Source of the DNA: Clostridiales bacterium Firm_08
GTDB taxonomy: Bacteria > Bacillota > Clostridia > Oscillospirales > QAKW01
Reading direction: 5' to 3'
Length of the DNA: 42,010 nt
Assembly: GCA_001604045.1 (NCBI GenBank)
Contig: LVAN01000018.1
Span: forward strand, 1 to 42,010
This document shows, one piece after another, positions 7,541 to 17,648 of the stretch; the first letter of the stretch is position 1; every line of letters begins with the position of its first letter. Below the pieces are notes generated by a model that saw only the letters and a program-made list of their open reading frames with translations, was not told where the DNA came from and ran no database searches. The position numbers and the translations under genes are program-made.

Positions 7541-8770
7541 TCACTTTATTCTCCTCGCCTCGAGGTAAAATCTCTTATCGTCCGCCGCGCCCATCGAGAA
7601 AGTCTTGCGGGGCAGGGTGCCGTCCCGCGAGATGCTCTCGAAAAACGCGTCCTTGGCGATGGCGGGCAGCAGGAACGCCGCCGCGCCGGGCGCCTTCGCG
7701 AAACGGCGCGCCGCGTCGTCGTCATGGACGTAGTCGATGCGCGTTTCGGGATGCAGGGCGAGGTAGTCGTCCAGCGCCTTTTGCAGGGTGCCGACGGTCA
7801 GCCGCGCCGTCGCGGGCGCGAGGGTCAACGCGCTGTCCCCCGCCGCCGTCACAAGCGTCACCCGCTGATCGCCCTCTCCGCCGGGAAAGCGCTCCGCGAG
7901 AAACGCGGTCAGCGCCGTAAGGTCGCAGTCCGTCACCACGCGGTGGATCGGCTCGAACACGAGATCCTCGCTTTGCAGGTTGGTGATCTCCACCAGCGCG
8001 TACCGCGCGGGATGATCCCCCGCCGCGCCGCTCTTTTTGAGATCCTCCCAGCACGCCTTGGCGGTGGCGAGCGAGTGATTGCCGTCTCCGACGAGATACA
8101 AAAGTTCGCTGCCGTATTTTTCCAGCGCCTCCCGCCGCAGGGCGTCCAGCCCCTCCTGTACCGCTCTTTGCTGATCGGCGGTCAGCCGCCAGCCTTTGAT
8201 CCGGCCGCCGCCCCGCATTAGTGTAAAGTCATATTCCTTTACCATATTTTCCGTCTGTCTGTCGAGTCCCTCGATGATCTCGCGGCGCTTGTCGTCGATC
8301 AGCACCAGGATGTGCGGCAGCTCCAGCGGCGCGTTTTGCCGCACCGCTTTACGGGGCGGGATGCGCTCGGTGACCGTCGCCTCGGTGGCGCGGCAGAGCG
8401 CCGCGCTTTCAGGGGAGAAATCGTATTCCTCAAGATCCAGCGCCGCGACGATGCCCCGCCGCGTTTTGCCGTCCGACAGCGTGCGCCGGACGTAGATCAT
8501 ACCGTCCGGTATCTCCCGCAGGATCCCCCGCGCGAGGTAGTCCCGCATCGTTTGATGGATGTCTTCCACCCGCCCGGCGGTGTCCTCCCGCCCGAGAAAG
8601 ATCTCCGGCAGGGTGAGGCGCAGCGTGGAGGGCGCGCCGCCGACGGTTCGTTCCGTTTCCCGCCAGTAGCCGGGATCGGAGGTGTACTGATCGCAGGCGA
8701 TGACGCTCCACTTTTCCATATCACAGCCGTTCGGCAGCAGGATATTCGCGTTTTTCAGTCCGGTTTTCAA
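7541..8770 (-). CDS. DUF1015 family protein
   Basis: Conserved cytoplasmic protein of 409 residues; biochemical role unknown. Family features: an N-terminal NANILLPN...CDQYTSDPGYW segment (about 7-35), a central LYLVGDGNHSLATAKACWE block (about 225-243; relatives read ADGHHRYETA), and a C-terminal FFESISRDGTLPRKTFSMGA block (about 375-395) where relatives have DKMPQKSTYF. The start is a TTG (8768-8770) with GGAGG six bases upstream. It is the last gene of a six-gene operon; its stop is followed within a few bases by a hairpin array. Confidence 0.85.
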   Translation of the reverse strand: MKTGLKNANILLPNGCDMEKWSVIACDQYTSDPGYWRETERTVGGAPSTLRLTLPEIFLGREDTAGRVEDIHQTMRDYLARGILREIPDGMIYVRRTLSDGKTRRGIVAALDLEEYDFSPESAALCRATEATVTERIPPRKAVRQNAPLELPHILVLIDDKRREIIEGLDRQTENMVKEYDFTLMRGGGRIKGWRLTADQQRAVQEGLDALRREALEKYGSELLYLVGDGNHSLATAKACWEDLKKSGAAGDHPARYALVEITNLQSEDLVFEPIHRVVTDCDLTALTAFLAERFPGGEGDQRVTLVTAAGDSALTLAPATARLTVGTLQKALDDYLALHPETRIDYVHDDDAARRFAKAPGAAAFLLPAIAKDAFFESISRDGTLPRKTFSMGAADDKRFYLEARRIK

Positions 8771-8781
8771 TGAATTCCTCC

Positions 8782-10122
8782 TTATTTCAGGAAAGCGTGC
8801 ATCGCGCGTCTGGTCTCATAAACGTCCGCGACCGAGGCGATCTCAAAGGGCGCGTGCATGGACAAAAGCCCCACGCCGATGTCCACCGTGTCGATGTCGC
8901 GGTTGGCCATATACTTGGCGATGGTCCCGCCGCCGCCGACGTCGACTTTGCCGAGTTCCCCGGTCTGGAATGTGACGTCCGCCTCCCGCATCTTTTTGAT
9001 GAAATAGAACATCGTCTCGGCGCTGGCGTCGCTGGTGGAGGATTTGCCTCTCGCGCCGGTATACTTGGTGATGCAGGGTCCAAATCCCATCTCGCAGGCG
9101 TTCTGTTTGTCAAGAACGTTCGGATAGATGGGATCCAGCGCGGCGTTGACGTCGGCGGACAGGCAGCGGGAAGCGGCGCAGATCGTGAGCAGATCCGCCC
9201 CGCCGGACAGCCTGCGCAGGGCTCTCTCAAAGAAACGCCCCTGCATGCCGGTCACGCCGTCGCTGCCGACTTCCTCTTTGTCCACAAGAAAGACCATCGC
9301 CGTTTTTTCCGGCGTTTCCGTCACGTCCAGCAGTCCCTCGAACGCCGTGAACGCGCAGACGCGGTCATCCTGTCCGTAGGCGCCCACCATACTTTTATCG
9401 AAACCGATCAGCGCCGGCTCGAGTTTCGGCACCATCGTGAGTTCCGCGCACTGCAGATCGTCCTCCTCAATGCCGAACTCCTCATAGAGCAGGCGCAGGA
9501 CGTTCGCCTTGACGCTGTCCTTGTCGCCGTCTTTCACCGGCTCGCTGCCCGCCAGCACGCGAAGGTCCTCGCCCTCCACGCCCTCGGCGAGCGTCTTTTT
9601 CATCTGATCGCCCGCGAGATGGGGCAGCAGATCGGTCACGCAGAAAGTGAGATCCTCCCGGCGCAGGTCGACGGCGGTGCCGTCCTTGCGGATGACGATC
9701 CCTTCCAGCGCAAGCGGCAGCGCCGTCCACTGGTATTTCTTGATGCCGCCGTAGTAATGCGTTTTGAGCAGCAGAAGTCCCGACTCCTCGCTGACGGGAT
9801 TGACCTTAAGGTCAAGGCGGGGCGAGTCGATATGCGCGGCGGCGATATGCACGCCCGCCGTCATCGGCTGTTTGCCGAAAATGACAAAACAGACCGCCTT
9901 TCCCCGGTTGATGAGATACACCTTGTCGCCGGGGTTATATTTTTTTCCGTCCTCAAAGGCGGTAAAGCCCGCGGCCTCCGCCGCCCGGACGGTATACTCC
10001 ACACATTTTCTCTCTGTTTTCCCGAATTTCAGGAAAGAAAGATATTTTTCGACGGTTTTCGACAGATCGTCTTTTGTATAATGCTTTTCGTAAACGCTTT
10101 TCTTTTTGTATTCGTGTTCCAA
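8782..10122 (-). CDS. M18-family zinc aminopeptidase
   Basis: Predicted cytoplasmic metallo-aminopeptidase with two metal ions, releasing N-terminal (often acidic) residues. The 446-residue length fits the family. Motifs: AAAHIDSPRLDLK (metal His about 97, Asp about 99), YGGIKKYQW (about 125), GAYGQDDRVC (about 243-252), the catalytic DKEEVGSDG (about 275-283), and the metal ligand near the end in GLLSMHAPFEIAS (about 420-432). Start: the second TTG (10122) has GGGGAG seven bases upstream; the first TTG (10128) is too close to it. Gaps to coaE and the DUF1015 gene are 15 and 11 bases, so it is within the operon. Confidence 0.92.
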   Translation of the reverse strand: MEHEYKKKSVYEKHYTKDDLSKTVEKYLSFLKFGKTERKCVEYTVRAAEAAGFTAFEDGKKYNPGDKVYLINRGKAVCFVIFGKQPMTAGVHIAAAHIDSPRLDLKVNPVSEESGLLLLKTHYYGGIKKYQWTALPLALEGIVIRKDGTAVDLRREDLTFCVTDLLPHLAGDQMKKTLAEGVEGEDLRVLAGSEPVKDGDKDSVKANVLRLLYEEFGIEEDDLQCAELTMVPKLEPALIGFDKSMVGAYGQDDRVCAFTAFEGLLDVTETPEKTAMVFLVDKEEVGSDGVTGMQGRFFERALRRLSGGADLLTICAASRCLSADVNAALDPIYPNVLDKQNACEMGFGPCITKYTGARGKSSTSDASAETMFYFIKKMREADVTFQTGELGKVDVGGGGTIAKYMANRDIDTVDIGVGLLSMHAPFEIASVADVYETRRAMHAFLK

Positions 10123-10137
10123 TGTCAAACTCCCCTT

Positions 10138-10722
10138 TTATTCTTTTTTCAGTTTTTCCGCGAGACGCAGGACCTCTTTGGTCAGCTTGACGATGTTGCC
10201 GTCGTTGACCAGCACGTAGTCGCACCTCTCCCGTAAAAATTCCTCGTCTTTCTGATGGGACAGGCGTTTTTCCGCCGCCTCGGCGGTAATGCCGTCCCGG
10301 CTCATAATGCGCTCGATGCAGGTCTTGCGGGGCGCGATGAGCGCGATGATATAGGAACAGTCCTTATCGACGCCCGCCTCGAACAACGTCGGCGCGTCCA
10401 GCAGCGCCGTCTCGCTTTTGTGTTCCGCAAGATAGGAAAAGAGTTCCGCGCGGATGTAAGGACGAAGCAGCGTGTTGAGCAGTTCCAGTTTTTCCGGATC
10501 GGCGAACACGATGGCGCCGAGTTGTTTCGAGCGAACGCCGCTCTCCGTCACCACATCCGCCCCGAAGGATTTCGCGAGCGCCGCGCGCACGTCGGCGCGG
10601 GCGTATACCCGCTCGTGGACCAGTTTGTCGCAGTCCACGTGCAAAAAGCCCTCCGTCGCGAACAGCGAGCCGACCAGCGTTTTGCCGCTGCCGCTCATAC
10701 CGCACAGACCGATCAGTTTCAA
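10138..10722 (-). CDS. coaE: dephospho-CoA kinase
   Basis: Phosphorylates dephospho-CoA, the last step of coenzyme A synthesis. 194 residues, normal for CoaE. P-loop GMSGSGKT at residues 8-15; DCDKLVHE (about 31-38; usual form DADK-x-x-x-E); LLDAPTLFEAG (about 108-118; usual form D-x-P-L-LFE). The start is a TTG (10722-10720) overlapping the upstream stop as TTGA, with GGAGG six bases before it. The longer ORF reading from 10908 is a shadow of the upstream gene and begins before the P-loop by an improbable 76 residues. Confidence 0.93.
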   Translation of the reverse strand: MKLIGLCGMSGSGKTLVGSLFATEGFLHVDCDKLVHERVYARADVRAALAKSFGADVVTESGVRSKQLGAIVFADPEKLELLNTLLRPYIRAELFSYLAEHKSETALLDAPTLFEAGVDKDCSYIIALIAPRKTCIERIMSRDGITAEAAEKRLSHQKDEEFLRERCDYVLVNDGNIVKLTKEVLRLAEKLKKE

Positions 10723-11743
10723 GATCCATCCACCTCCAGCACCGTAAATTCCGCCGCGCGAAGCAGACGGTTGGCCACCGCCAGCCCCATACCGTCCTCC
10801 GACGGCGCGCGGGCATATATCCTTGCCACCGGCATATCGTCGAACGCGCGAAGCGCCCGGAACAGCGCCCGGCTCTGGCTTGCCGCGTCGCTCTCCCTGC
10901 CGTAGCACACGACGTTCTCACCCGTCAGTTCTCCCTCAAAGCACAAAATGCCGGTGGTCTTGTCTTTCGCTTTTTCCCTGAGGAACGCGAGCACCTTTTC
11001 CCGCGCGCCCGTCACGATGGTCAGCGGCGCTCTTGGCGCGTAATGACGGTGTTTCATCCCCGGCGACAGTACCGGCGCGCCGTCCGTCAGCGGCCGCAGA
11101 CAGTTGTCATCCACCACCACCTCCGGGACGATCCTTTTCAGCATCTCCGGCGTGATCGCGCCGGGACGCAGGATGCGCACTCTCGTATCGCCCTCCGGCA
11201 GGACGACCGTGCTTTCCACGCCGACCGAACAGGCGCCGCCGTCCAGGATCGCGGCGACTTTTCCGTCAAGATCCCGCTTTGTCGTTTCAAAATCCGTGGG
11301 GGAAGGTCTGCCCGAAAGGTTGGCGCTGGGCGCGACGACGGGAACGCCCGCCGCCTCGATGATCGCGCGCGCCGCGGGATGGGACGGGATGCGCACCGCG
11401 ACGGTGCCGCCGCCCGCGGTGACGATATCCGGCACCCGCGCCGTCTTCGGCAGGACCACCGTCAGCGGTCCGGGAGAAAACGCCCGGAACAGCGCCTCCG
11501 CCGCGCGGGGCACGTCCCGCACCACCTGCCCGAGATCCCCGACCTTCGCGATATGCGCGATGAGCGGGTTATCGGCGGGCCGGCCCTTGACGCGAAAGAT
11601 CTCCGCCACCGCCTTTTCGTTCCACACACTGCCGCCCAGTCCGTACACCGTCTCGGTGGGAAAGGCGACAAGTTCCCCCTCCCGCAGAAGTTTTCCGCAC
11701 GCCGCGGCGGACGCCGGATCGGCGGCGGTGAAAAGCCGTGTGA

Positions 11744-11747
<4 letters not shown>
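10719..11747 (-). CDS. ywlC: threonylcarbamoyl-AMP synthase (Sua5/YwlC)
   Basis: Makes threonylcarbamoyl-AMP from Thr, bicarbonate and ATP for the t6A37 tRNA modification. 342 residues: an N-terminal YrdC domain (about 1-205) with [11 protein letters not shown], the K-x-R motif in [36 protein letters not shown] and SVGVESTV, then a linker with [15 protein letters not shown] (about 228-242) and the small C-terminal Sua5 domain. Long Sua5 form, as in Bacillus YwlC. It overlaps prfA by four bases (ATGA) and coaE by four. Linkage to prfA is common in Firmicutes. Confidence 0.94.
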
Positions 11748-12803
<1,056 letters not shown>

Positions 12804-12814
<11 letters not shown>

Positions 12815-12986
12815 CTCTGATCCCCCGGACGTTTTTTTCCACTTTGGAACGGGGCAGCAGCAGCACGCTGCCGCAGCCGAGGCATTCGAGTTTGAAATCC
12901 GCGCCGACCCGCCGCACTTTGAATTCTTTACTGCCGCAGGGATGCTGTTTTTTCAGCGTTACGATACTGCCCACCGCGATGTCCAT
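12804..12986 (-). CDS. DUF951 small protein
   Basis: 60-residue conserved Firmicute protein of unknown function. Starting at ATG 12986 ([18 protein letters not shown]), preceded by AAAGGAG nine bases upstream; the in-frame ATG at 13016 has no such site. The HPCG, ECLGCG and [11 protein letters not shown] segments are typical. The three cysteines could bind metal. First gene of the operon that runs to 7541; it overlaps prfA by 11 bases. Confidence 0.88.
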
Positions 12987-13021
12987 GCCCGCGTCTCCTT
13001 TTTTATATTTATACACATTAT

Positions 13022-13050
13022 ATTATAACACTATCTTTTCCATTATGCAA
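13022..13050 (-). promoter_or_regulatory. sigma-A promoter of the DUF951-prfA-ywlC-coaE operon
   Basis: Minus strand TTGCAT (13050-13045), 17-base spacer, TATAAT (13027-13022), 36 bases before the DUF951 start. Confidence 0.85.
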
Positions 13051-13070
13051 ATCATTTCGAAAAAAGAAAG

Positions 13071-13098
13071 GAGACAGGGGACGGTACTGTGTCCCCTA
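13071..13098. repeat. REP-like GGGGACGG palindrome
   Basis: GAGACAGGGGACGGTACTG followed by TGTCCCCTA. GGGGAC (13077-13082) pairs with GTCCCC (13091-13096). It shares ACAGGGGACGGT-N-CTGTGTC with the element at 17676-17708. It lies between divergent operons. Such palindromes are often linked to REP-associated tyrosine transposases; none is encoded here. Confidence 0.65.
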
Positions 13099-13155
13099 TC
13101 ATAAAACCCTTCTCAAAAACATACGATTTACAAAAACCATCAAGGAGGAAGCAAT

Positions 13156-14121
13156 ATGAAGGAACAGCGATATCGAAGCGAAGGAACAAGGGATGAAAGA
13201 GACGCCCTGTATTTCGCCAGCGCCGCCGGGCTCCGGCTGGCGCAGAAACAGGACCGCATCCTGCAGGCGCGGTGTGTGATGTGCGACGCCGGACACGATC
13301 TGTACGTCGATCTGGGGGAGTTTGTCGGCGTCATCCCCAGGGAGGAGGGCGCGCTGGGCATCAAAAGCGGCGAGGTACGGGACGTCGCCGTCATCACGCG
13401 GGTCAATAAGATGGTATCTTTCAAGGTCACCCGGGTGCTGGAGGATCAAAAAAAGGCGATCCTCTCCCGCGCCGCCGCCCAGCAGGAATGTAAAGCATAT
13501 TTGCTTGACACACTGCGGGTCGGGGACATCCTGCCCGCCCGGATCACCCATCTGGAGCCGTTCGGCGCGTTCGCGGACATCGGCTGCGGGGTCATCAGTA
13601 TGATCAGCATCGACAACATCTCGGTCAGCCGCATCCGCCACCCGCGGGAGCGGTTTTCGGTGGGGATGGACATTCTCGCCGTCGTGCGGGACATCGACCG
13701 GGAAAGCGGCAGGATCACGCTGTCCCACAAGGAACTGCTCGGCACCTGGCTGGAAAACGCCGCGCGCTTCGAGGCGGGGCAGACGGTCAGCGGCGTGGTG
13801 CGCAGCGTTGAGGACTACGGCATTTTCGTGGAACTGACGCCGAACCTGGCGGGGCTCGCCGAGTACGAGCCGGGCGTGGAGGCGGGAACGCTCGCCGGGG
13901 TGTACATCAAAAGCATCCTGCCGGAAAAAATGAAAATAAAACTCGCCATCGTCGACACGGGCGAGGCGGCGCCGCCGCCCGCGCCGCCGCGGTATTTCCT
14001 GAAAGAGGGCAGGCTGATCTGCTGGCGCTATTCCCCCGACAGCAGCGCCCGGCGAATCGAGACGGTGTTTTCTCCCGATCACGCCGCGGACGTACTTTTG
14101 AGCAAAAACGAGATTTTCTGA
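13156..14121 (+). CDS. S1-domain RNA-binding protein
   Basis: 321 residues with two clear S1 (OB-fold) domains and one diverged one. Residues about 38-105 form an S1-like N-terminal domain (RCVMCDAGHDLYVDLGEFVGVIPREE). Residues about 118-193 form a typical S1 domain (GDILPARITHLEPFGAFADI, ending LSHKELLGTW). Residues about 207-270 form another (GQTVSGVVRSVEDYGIFVELTPNLAGLAE). The C-terminal 50 residues are unrelated and Pro-rich at the junction. Start ATG 13156 with AAGGAGGAAGCAAT upstream. It resembles the short RpsA-like proteins of Clostridia, probably acting on mRNA or ribosomes; it is shorter than E. coli S1. It is not fused to IspH. Confidence 0.85.
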   Translation: MKEQRYRSEGTRDERDALYFASAAGLRLAQKQDRILQARCVMCDAGHDLYVDLGEFVGVIPREEGALGIKSGEVRDVAVITRVNKMVSFKVTRVLEDQKKAILSRAAAQQECKAYLLDTLRVGDILPARITHLEPFGAFADIGCGVISMISIDNISVSRIRHPRERFSVGMDILAVVRDIDRESGRITLSHKELLGTWLENAARFEAGQTVSGVVRSVEDYGIFVELTPNLAGLAEYEPGVEAGTLAGVYIKSILPEKMKIKLAIVDTGEAAPPPAPPRYFLKEGRLICWRYSPDSSARRIETVFSPDHAADVLLSKNEIF

Positions 14122-14131
14122 TAAAAAAAGG

Positions 14132-14160
14132 TTGTCTCCTCCCGCCCGGACCGTTATAAT
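14132..14160 (+). promoter_or_regulatory. sigma-A promoter of the GH20-like gene
   Basis: TTGTCT (14132-14137), 17-base spacer, TATAAT (14155-14160), 22 bases before the chosen start. It follows the S1 gene stop by ten bases. Confidence 0.75.
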
Positions 14161-14182
14161 ATAGAAAAAGGGAGGGATGACC

Positions 14183-15553
14183 GTGAAATACTTTTTTGAA
14201 AAAGAGTTCCCCTGCGTACTGCCGGCGGCGTTCGACGTCCGCCGGGCGGAGCGCGTCATCACGCCGGCGCTGTTCGGGATGGCGCGCCCGATCCCGCGCG
14301 CGGGGGAGGATACCCTCATCATCATCGGCGGCGCCGCGCCGCCGGCGCTCCGGGACGGCGAGGCGGTCATCGAGACCACACCGGCCGGGATCGCCATACG
14401 GGGACGGGACTACGGCGCGACGATGCGCGGGCTGATGACCGTTCTGCTGAACGTCCGGATCGATCGTAAAGCGGAAAAACTTTACAGAGATTGCGGCACC
14501 GAGATCCTGCGCCCTGATATCCCGTTCCGCGGCGTGCATCTGTGCTGTTTCCCCGAAACGACGCGGGAGGAACTCTGTTCCTATATAAGGCTCGCGGGAC
14601 TGCTGCGCTTTACGCATATCATCGTGGAATTCTGGGGAACGCTGGATCTTGAGATCCCCGGCGTACCGCTCGCCTGGCCCGGCGCGATGACGCTTGCCGG
14701 GGCAAAAGCGATGTTCGACGAGGCGCGGGCGTGGGGGCTCGAGGTCATCCCGATGTTCAACCACCTCGGACACGCCGCCGGGGCGCGGCTCTCCTGCGGC
14801 AAGCACGTCGTGCTGGATCAGGCGCCGCATCTCGCGCCGCTGTTCAGGGCGAACGGCTGGGAATGGGACATCGAAAACGAAAAAGTCCGCGCGCTGCTCG
14901 CCGATATCCGCCGCAAGATGATAGAGATCAGCGGCGGCGGCCGTTATTTCCACCTCGGCTGTGACGAGGCGTATTCCTTCGGATACGGCGAAAACCGCGC
15001 CGCCGCGCTCGCCGGTTTTCTGACCGAAATACAGGACAGCCCGGAGATGAGAGGGCGGCGCGGGATCATCTGGGGCGATATGCTCCAGCTCAAACAAGAC
15101 TATGAAAACGAGCCGCGGCGGTATTCTTTCAATGTCACCGATCCCGCGATCAGCGGCGCTCTGCGGGACAAGCTCGACCGACGGCTGATCATCGCGGACT
15201 GGCAGTATCATCAGCCCGACGGCTGCTGGAAGTCCTCGGCGGCGTTCAAATCTCTCGGCTTTGACGTCATCTGCTGTCCCTGGGATCACGACGAGCGCCT
15301 CAACGTCCGCTCCGCCCTGCGGACGGCAAAAGCCCTTTCGCTTCACGGCGTGCTGCACACCACCTGGCATACCCTCGACGACGGCGTCCCGGCGTTCGTC
15401 TACGCGGGGCTGGCGTCCTGCACGGGAGACCTCTCCCTGATCGAAAACCACACCCGCCTGCGGCTGCTCGCGGCGGAGATATTCCGCAAGGTCAAGCCCT
15501 TCGCCCCCTACCGCGAGGCGGGCTTTTACAGGGATCAAATTCATCTCAAATAA
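14183..15553 (+). CDS. GH20-like beta-N-acetylhexosaminidase, cytoplasmic
   Basis: Predicted exo-glycosidase for terminal N-acetylhexosamine, 456 residues. An N-terminal alpha/beta domain (about 1-115) precedes a TIM barrel. HLGCDEAYSFG (about 256-266) carries the D-E catalytic pair typical of GH20 (H-x-G-x-D-E). IIWGDMLQ (about 294-301), LIIADWQYH (about 334-342) and TTWHTLDDG (about 391-399) are barrel strand ends with aromatic residues that would line a sugar site. There is no signal peptide, so it should act on imported or recycled sugars. Start GTG 14183 is preferred: GGAGGG ends seven bases before it, while ATG 14177 abuts the site. No sugar transporter adjoins it. Confidence 0.78.
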   Translation: MKYFFEKEFPCVLPAAFDVRRAERVITPALFGMARPIPRAGEDTLIIIGGAAPPALRDGEAVIETTPAGIAIRGRDYGATMRGLMTVLLNVRIDRKAEKLYRDCGTEILRPDIPFRGVHLCCFPETTREELCSYIRLAGLLRFTHIIVEFWGTLDLEIPGVPLAWPGAMTLAGAKAMFDEARAWGLEVIPMFNHLGHAAGARLSCGKHVVLDQAPHLAPLFRANGWEWDIENEKVRALLADIRRKMIEISGGGRYFHLGCDEAYSFGYGENRAAALAGFLTEIQDSPEMRGRRGIIWGDMLQLKQDYENEPRRYSFNVTDPAISGALRDKLDRRLIIADWQYHQPDGCWKSSAAFKSLGFDVICCPWDHDERLNVRSALRTAKALSLHGVLHTTWHTLDDGVPAFVYAGLASCTGDLSLIENHTRLRLLAAEIFRKVKPFAPYREAGFYRDQIHLK

Positions 15554-15583
15554 AAAAGCCCCGCCGGATCAGAACGTGACTTT

Positions 15584-15684
15584 CGGGCGGCAATCTGCCG
15601 CCCGCCTTATCGAAACGAAATCCATCTTACCTTCCCCTTTCGATAAAAAGAGTTCCGAAGGCGTATGCCTTCGGAACTCTTTTT
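15584..15684. terminator. bidirectional terminator between converging genes
   Basis: The main hairpin GAGTTCCGAAGGC/GCCTTCGGAACTC (15650-15679) is flanked by AAAAA and TTTTT, so it works on both strands. A separate perfect hairpin CGGGCGGCA-ATC-TGCCGCCCG lies at 15584-15604. The region closes both the GH20-like gene and the ABC transporter gene. Confidence 0.9.
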
Positions 15685-15685
15685 A

Positions 15686-17581
15686 TCATTCTTCACCATT
15701 CCGGTACCGTTTCGCCTGGGTGGAGAAAAGGGTGAAGTATTTGCCCTGTTTTTCCATCAGCTCGGCGTGGGTGCCGGTCTCGGCGATCTCGCCGCCCTCC
15801 AGCACGACGATGTTGTCCGCCGTCGTGGCGCTGGACAGGCGGTGGGAGACGAACACCGTCGTCTTGTCCTTGCGAAGCCTGTCGAACTGATCGTAGATCT
15901 CCTGCTCCGCCATCGGGTCGAGCGACGCCGTCGGCTCGTCCAGGATCAGGATGTCGGAGTCGCTGTAAAACGCGCGGGCGATGGACAGTTTCTGCCACTG
16001 CCCGATGGACGGTTCCAGCCCCTCCGGCTCGAAATACCGCATCAGCGGCGTATCGTAGCCCTGCTCCAGTTTGTCAATGAACACGTCCGCCCCGCTGCGG
16101 CGGGCGGCGTCGACGATGGCTCCGTCAGTCGGCTCTTTGTCGATCTGCCCGAACCAGATGTTGTCCCGCACGCTCTCGGCGTACTTGCCGAAATCCTGGA
16201 AAATGATGCCGTACAGTTTGTACAGCGCCGCGACGTCATAGTTGCGGATATCCTTGCCGTCCAGCAGTATGACGCCCCCGGTGGGATCGTACAGACGGGT
16301 GATCAGTTTGATCAGCGTCGTCTTACCCGCGCCGTTGAGCCCGACCAGCACGGTGGTACTGCCGGCATTGAGGGTCAGATCGACGTGTTTCAGCACATCC
16401 CGTTTGGTGCCGGGATAGCGGAAGGAAACGTCTTTCAGTTCAATGGTGTGCCCGATATGGTGTTCCGGCAGCAGCGCGGGCGCGACGTTGGGCAGCAGCG
16501 TCTGCTTTTCCTCCAGAAAATAGATCATATTGTCAATGAACAGCGATCCCTCGTAGATGGTCGCCATCCCCGCCAGCACCGATCCCAGCGCCGAGGCGAT
16601 GGCGTTGAGCGCGCCGGTGTACACCGAATAATCCCCGATCAGTTTGACGTGGGTCGCGATCATATAAAACAGCACGCCGTTCATCGCCGCGGTGCAGAGC
16701 GTCAGGGTGATGTTCCAGAAACTCTCCCGGTAGATTAGGCTTTTGACGCCGGCGAAATATCTGGTGAATATGCTTTTGTACCGCCCGATGAACAGATCGG
16801 ACAGATCGAACAGACGGATCTCTTTGACCATATCCTTATTGACCATCAGATCGCTGTAATAATTGAGCTGACGGCGGTCCTTGGAGCGCCAGCGCATATA
16901 GCGGAACCCCTTGCGGCGGTAGTAGAAACTGACCGCGGCGGAGGTGCCGGACAAGAGGACGAACAGGATGAAAAAGAGGTAGGCGAAGGTGCCGAGTTTG
17001 GTAAGCAGCGCGCCCAGCACCACGACATAGCCCACCGCGCTGATCAGCCTGCTGACCAGCGTAAAGGAGGCGTTGAGGATATTGAGCGGGCGCATACCCG
17101 CCTCGCGGTTGGCGTTTTCCAGCCGCTCGTAAAAGTCCGGCATATCAAAGGACGCGAGATCCAGCGTTTTCGCCTTTTTCATAATTTTTACGCGGACGTG
17201 ATTGGTGAGGATCTCCCCCGCCATGCGGTTGATCATACCCGAAAGGGAGGTCAGTATGCTGTTCGCGAAGATAAATCCGAACTGAAAGATCAGCGGCGTG
17301 ATGAGATCGACCTCACCGGCAAAAGAAGCGACGACTCTTGACAGCAGATGGGCGGTGATGAAGGTGCCGATGATGGGCATCACGCCTTCGGCAAGCGCGA
17401 GCAGCGACATACCGATCAGGATGAGGCGGCTTGCCTCCCACACCAGCCGCACGATATAGAACAGGCGGGAAAACATCCCGCCCACCGTTTCTTTCAGATA
17501 CCGCGGCAGATCTTTCAGGTTTTTGGGCGGCGCGACTTTCAGCCGCTCATCATTCCGCGGCGGCGGGCCATAAGACGGCAC
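15686..17581 (-). CDS. ABC half-transporter (fused membrane and ATPase domains)
   Basis: About 631 residues: a six-helix exporter membrane domain (about 35-330) followed by an ATPase domain (about 370-625). Walker A GLNGAGKTT, Q-loop FQDFGKY, Walker B DILILDEPT, D-loop SLDP and switch VSHRLS are intact. The signature is PSIGQWQKLSIARA rather than LSGGQ; similar GQWQ forms occur in peptide/bacteriocin-type exporters. Start: GTG 17581 has GGGGAG six bases upstream; the in-frame ATG 17599 lies only about 13 bases into the predicted transcript and lacks a ribosome site. Single gene; it should homodimerise or pair with a half-transporter outside the window. Substrate unknown. Confidence 0.88.
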   Translation of the reverse strand: MPSYGPPPRNDERLKVAPPKNLKDLPRYLKETVGGMFSRLFYIVRLVWEASRLILIGMSLLALAEGVMPIIGTFITAHLLSRVVASFAGEVDLITPLIFQFGFIFANSILTSLSGMINRMAGEILTNHVRVKIMKKAKTLDLASFDMPDFYERLENANREAGMRPLNILNASFTLVSRLISAVGYVVVLGALLTKLGTFAYLFFILFVLLSGTSAAVSFYYRRKGFRYMRWRSKDRRQLNYYSDLMVNKDMVKEIRLFDLSDLFIGRYKSIFTRYFAGVKSLIYRESFWNITLTLCTAAMNGVLFYMIATHVKLIGDYSVYTGALNAIASALGSVLAGMATIYEGSLFIDNMIYFLEEKQTLLPNVAPALLPEHHIGHTIELKDVSFRYPGTKRDVLKHVDLTLNAGSTTVLVGLNGAGKTTLIKLITRLYDPTGGVILLDGKDIRNYDVAALYKLYGIIFQDFGKYAESVRDNIWFGQIDKEPTDGAIVDAARRSGADVFIDKLEQGYDTPLMRYFEPEGLEPSIGQWQKLSIARAFYSDSDILILDEPTASLDPMAEQEIYDQFDRLRKDKTTVFVSHRLSSATTADNIVVLEGGEIAETGTHAELMEKQGKYFTLFSTQAKRYRNGEE

Positions 17582-17619
17582 ATGGATCTCCCCTTCCATA
17601 AAAAGTTATCTTTTAGAAT

Positions 17620-17648
17620 ATTATAGCACCGCCCGTCGGGAAATGCAA
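17620..17648 (-). promoter_or_regulatory. sigma-A promoter of the ABC half-transporter
   Basis: Minus strand TTGCAT (17648-17643), 17-base spacer, TATAAT (17625-17620). Confidence 0.75.

Noticed and set aside
10723-10908. Longer N-terminus for coaE
   Set aside because: Adds Gly/Arg-rich residues before the P-loop and overlaps ywlC; TTG 10722 has a strong ribosome site.
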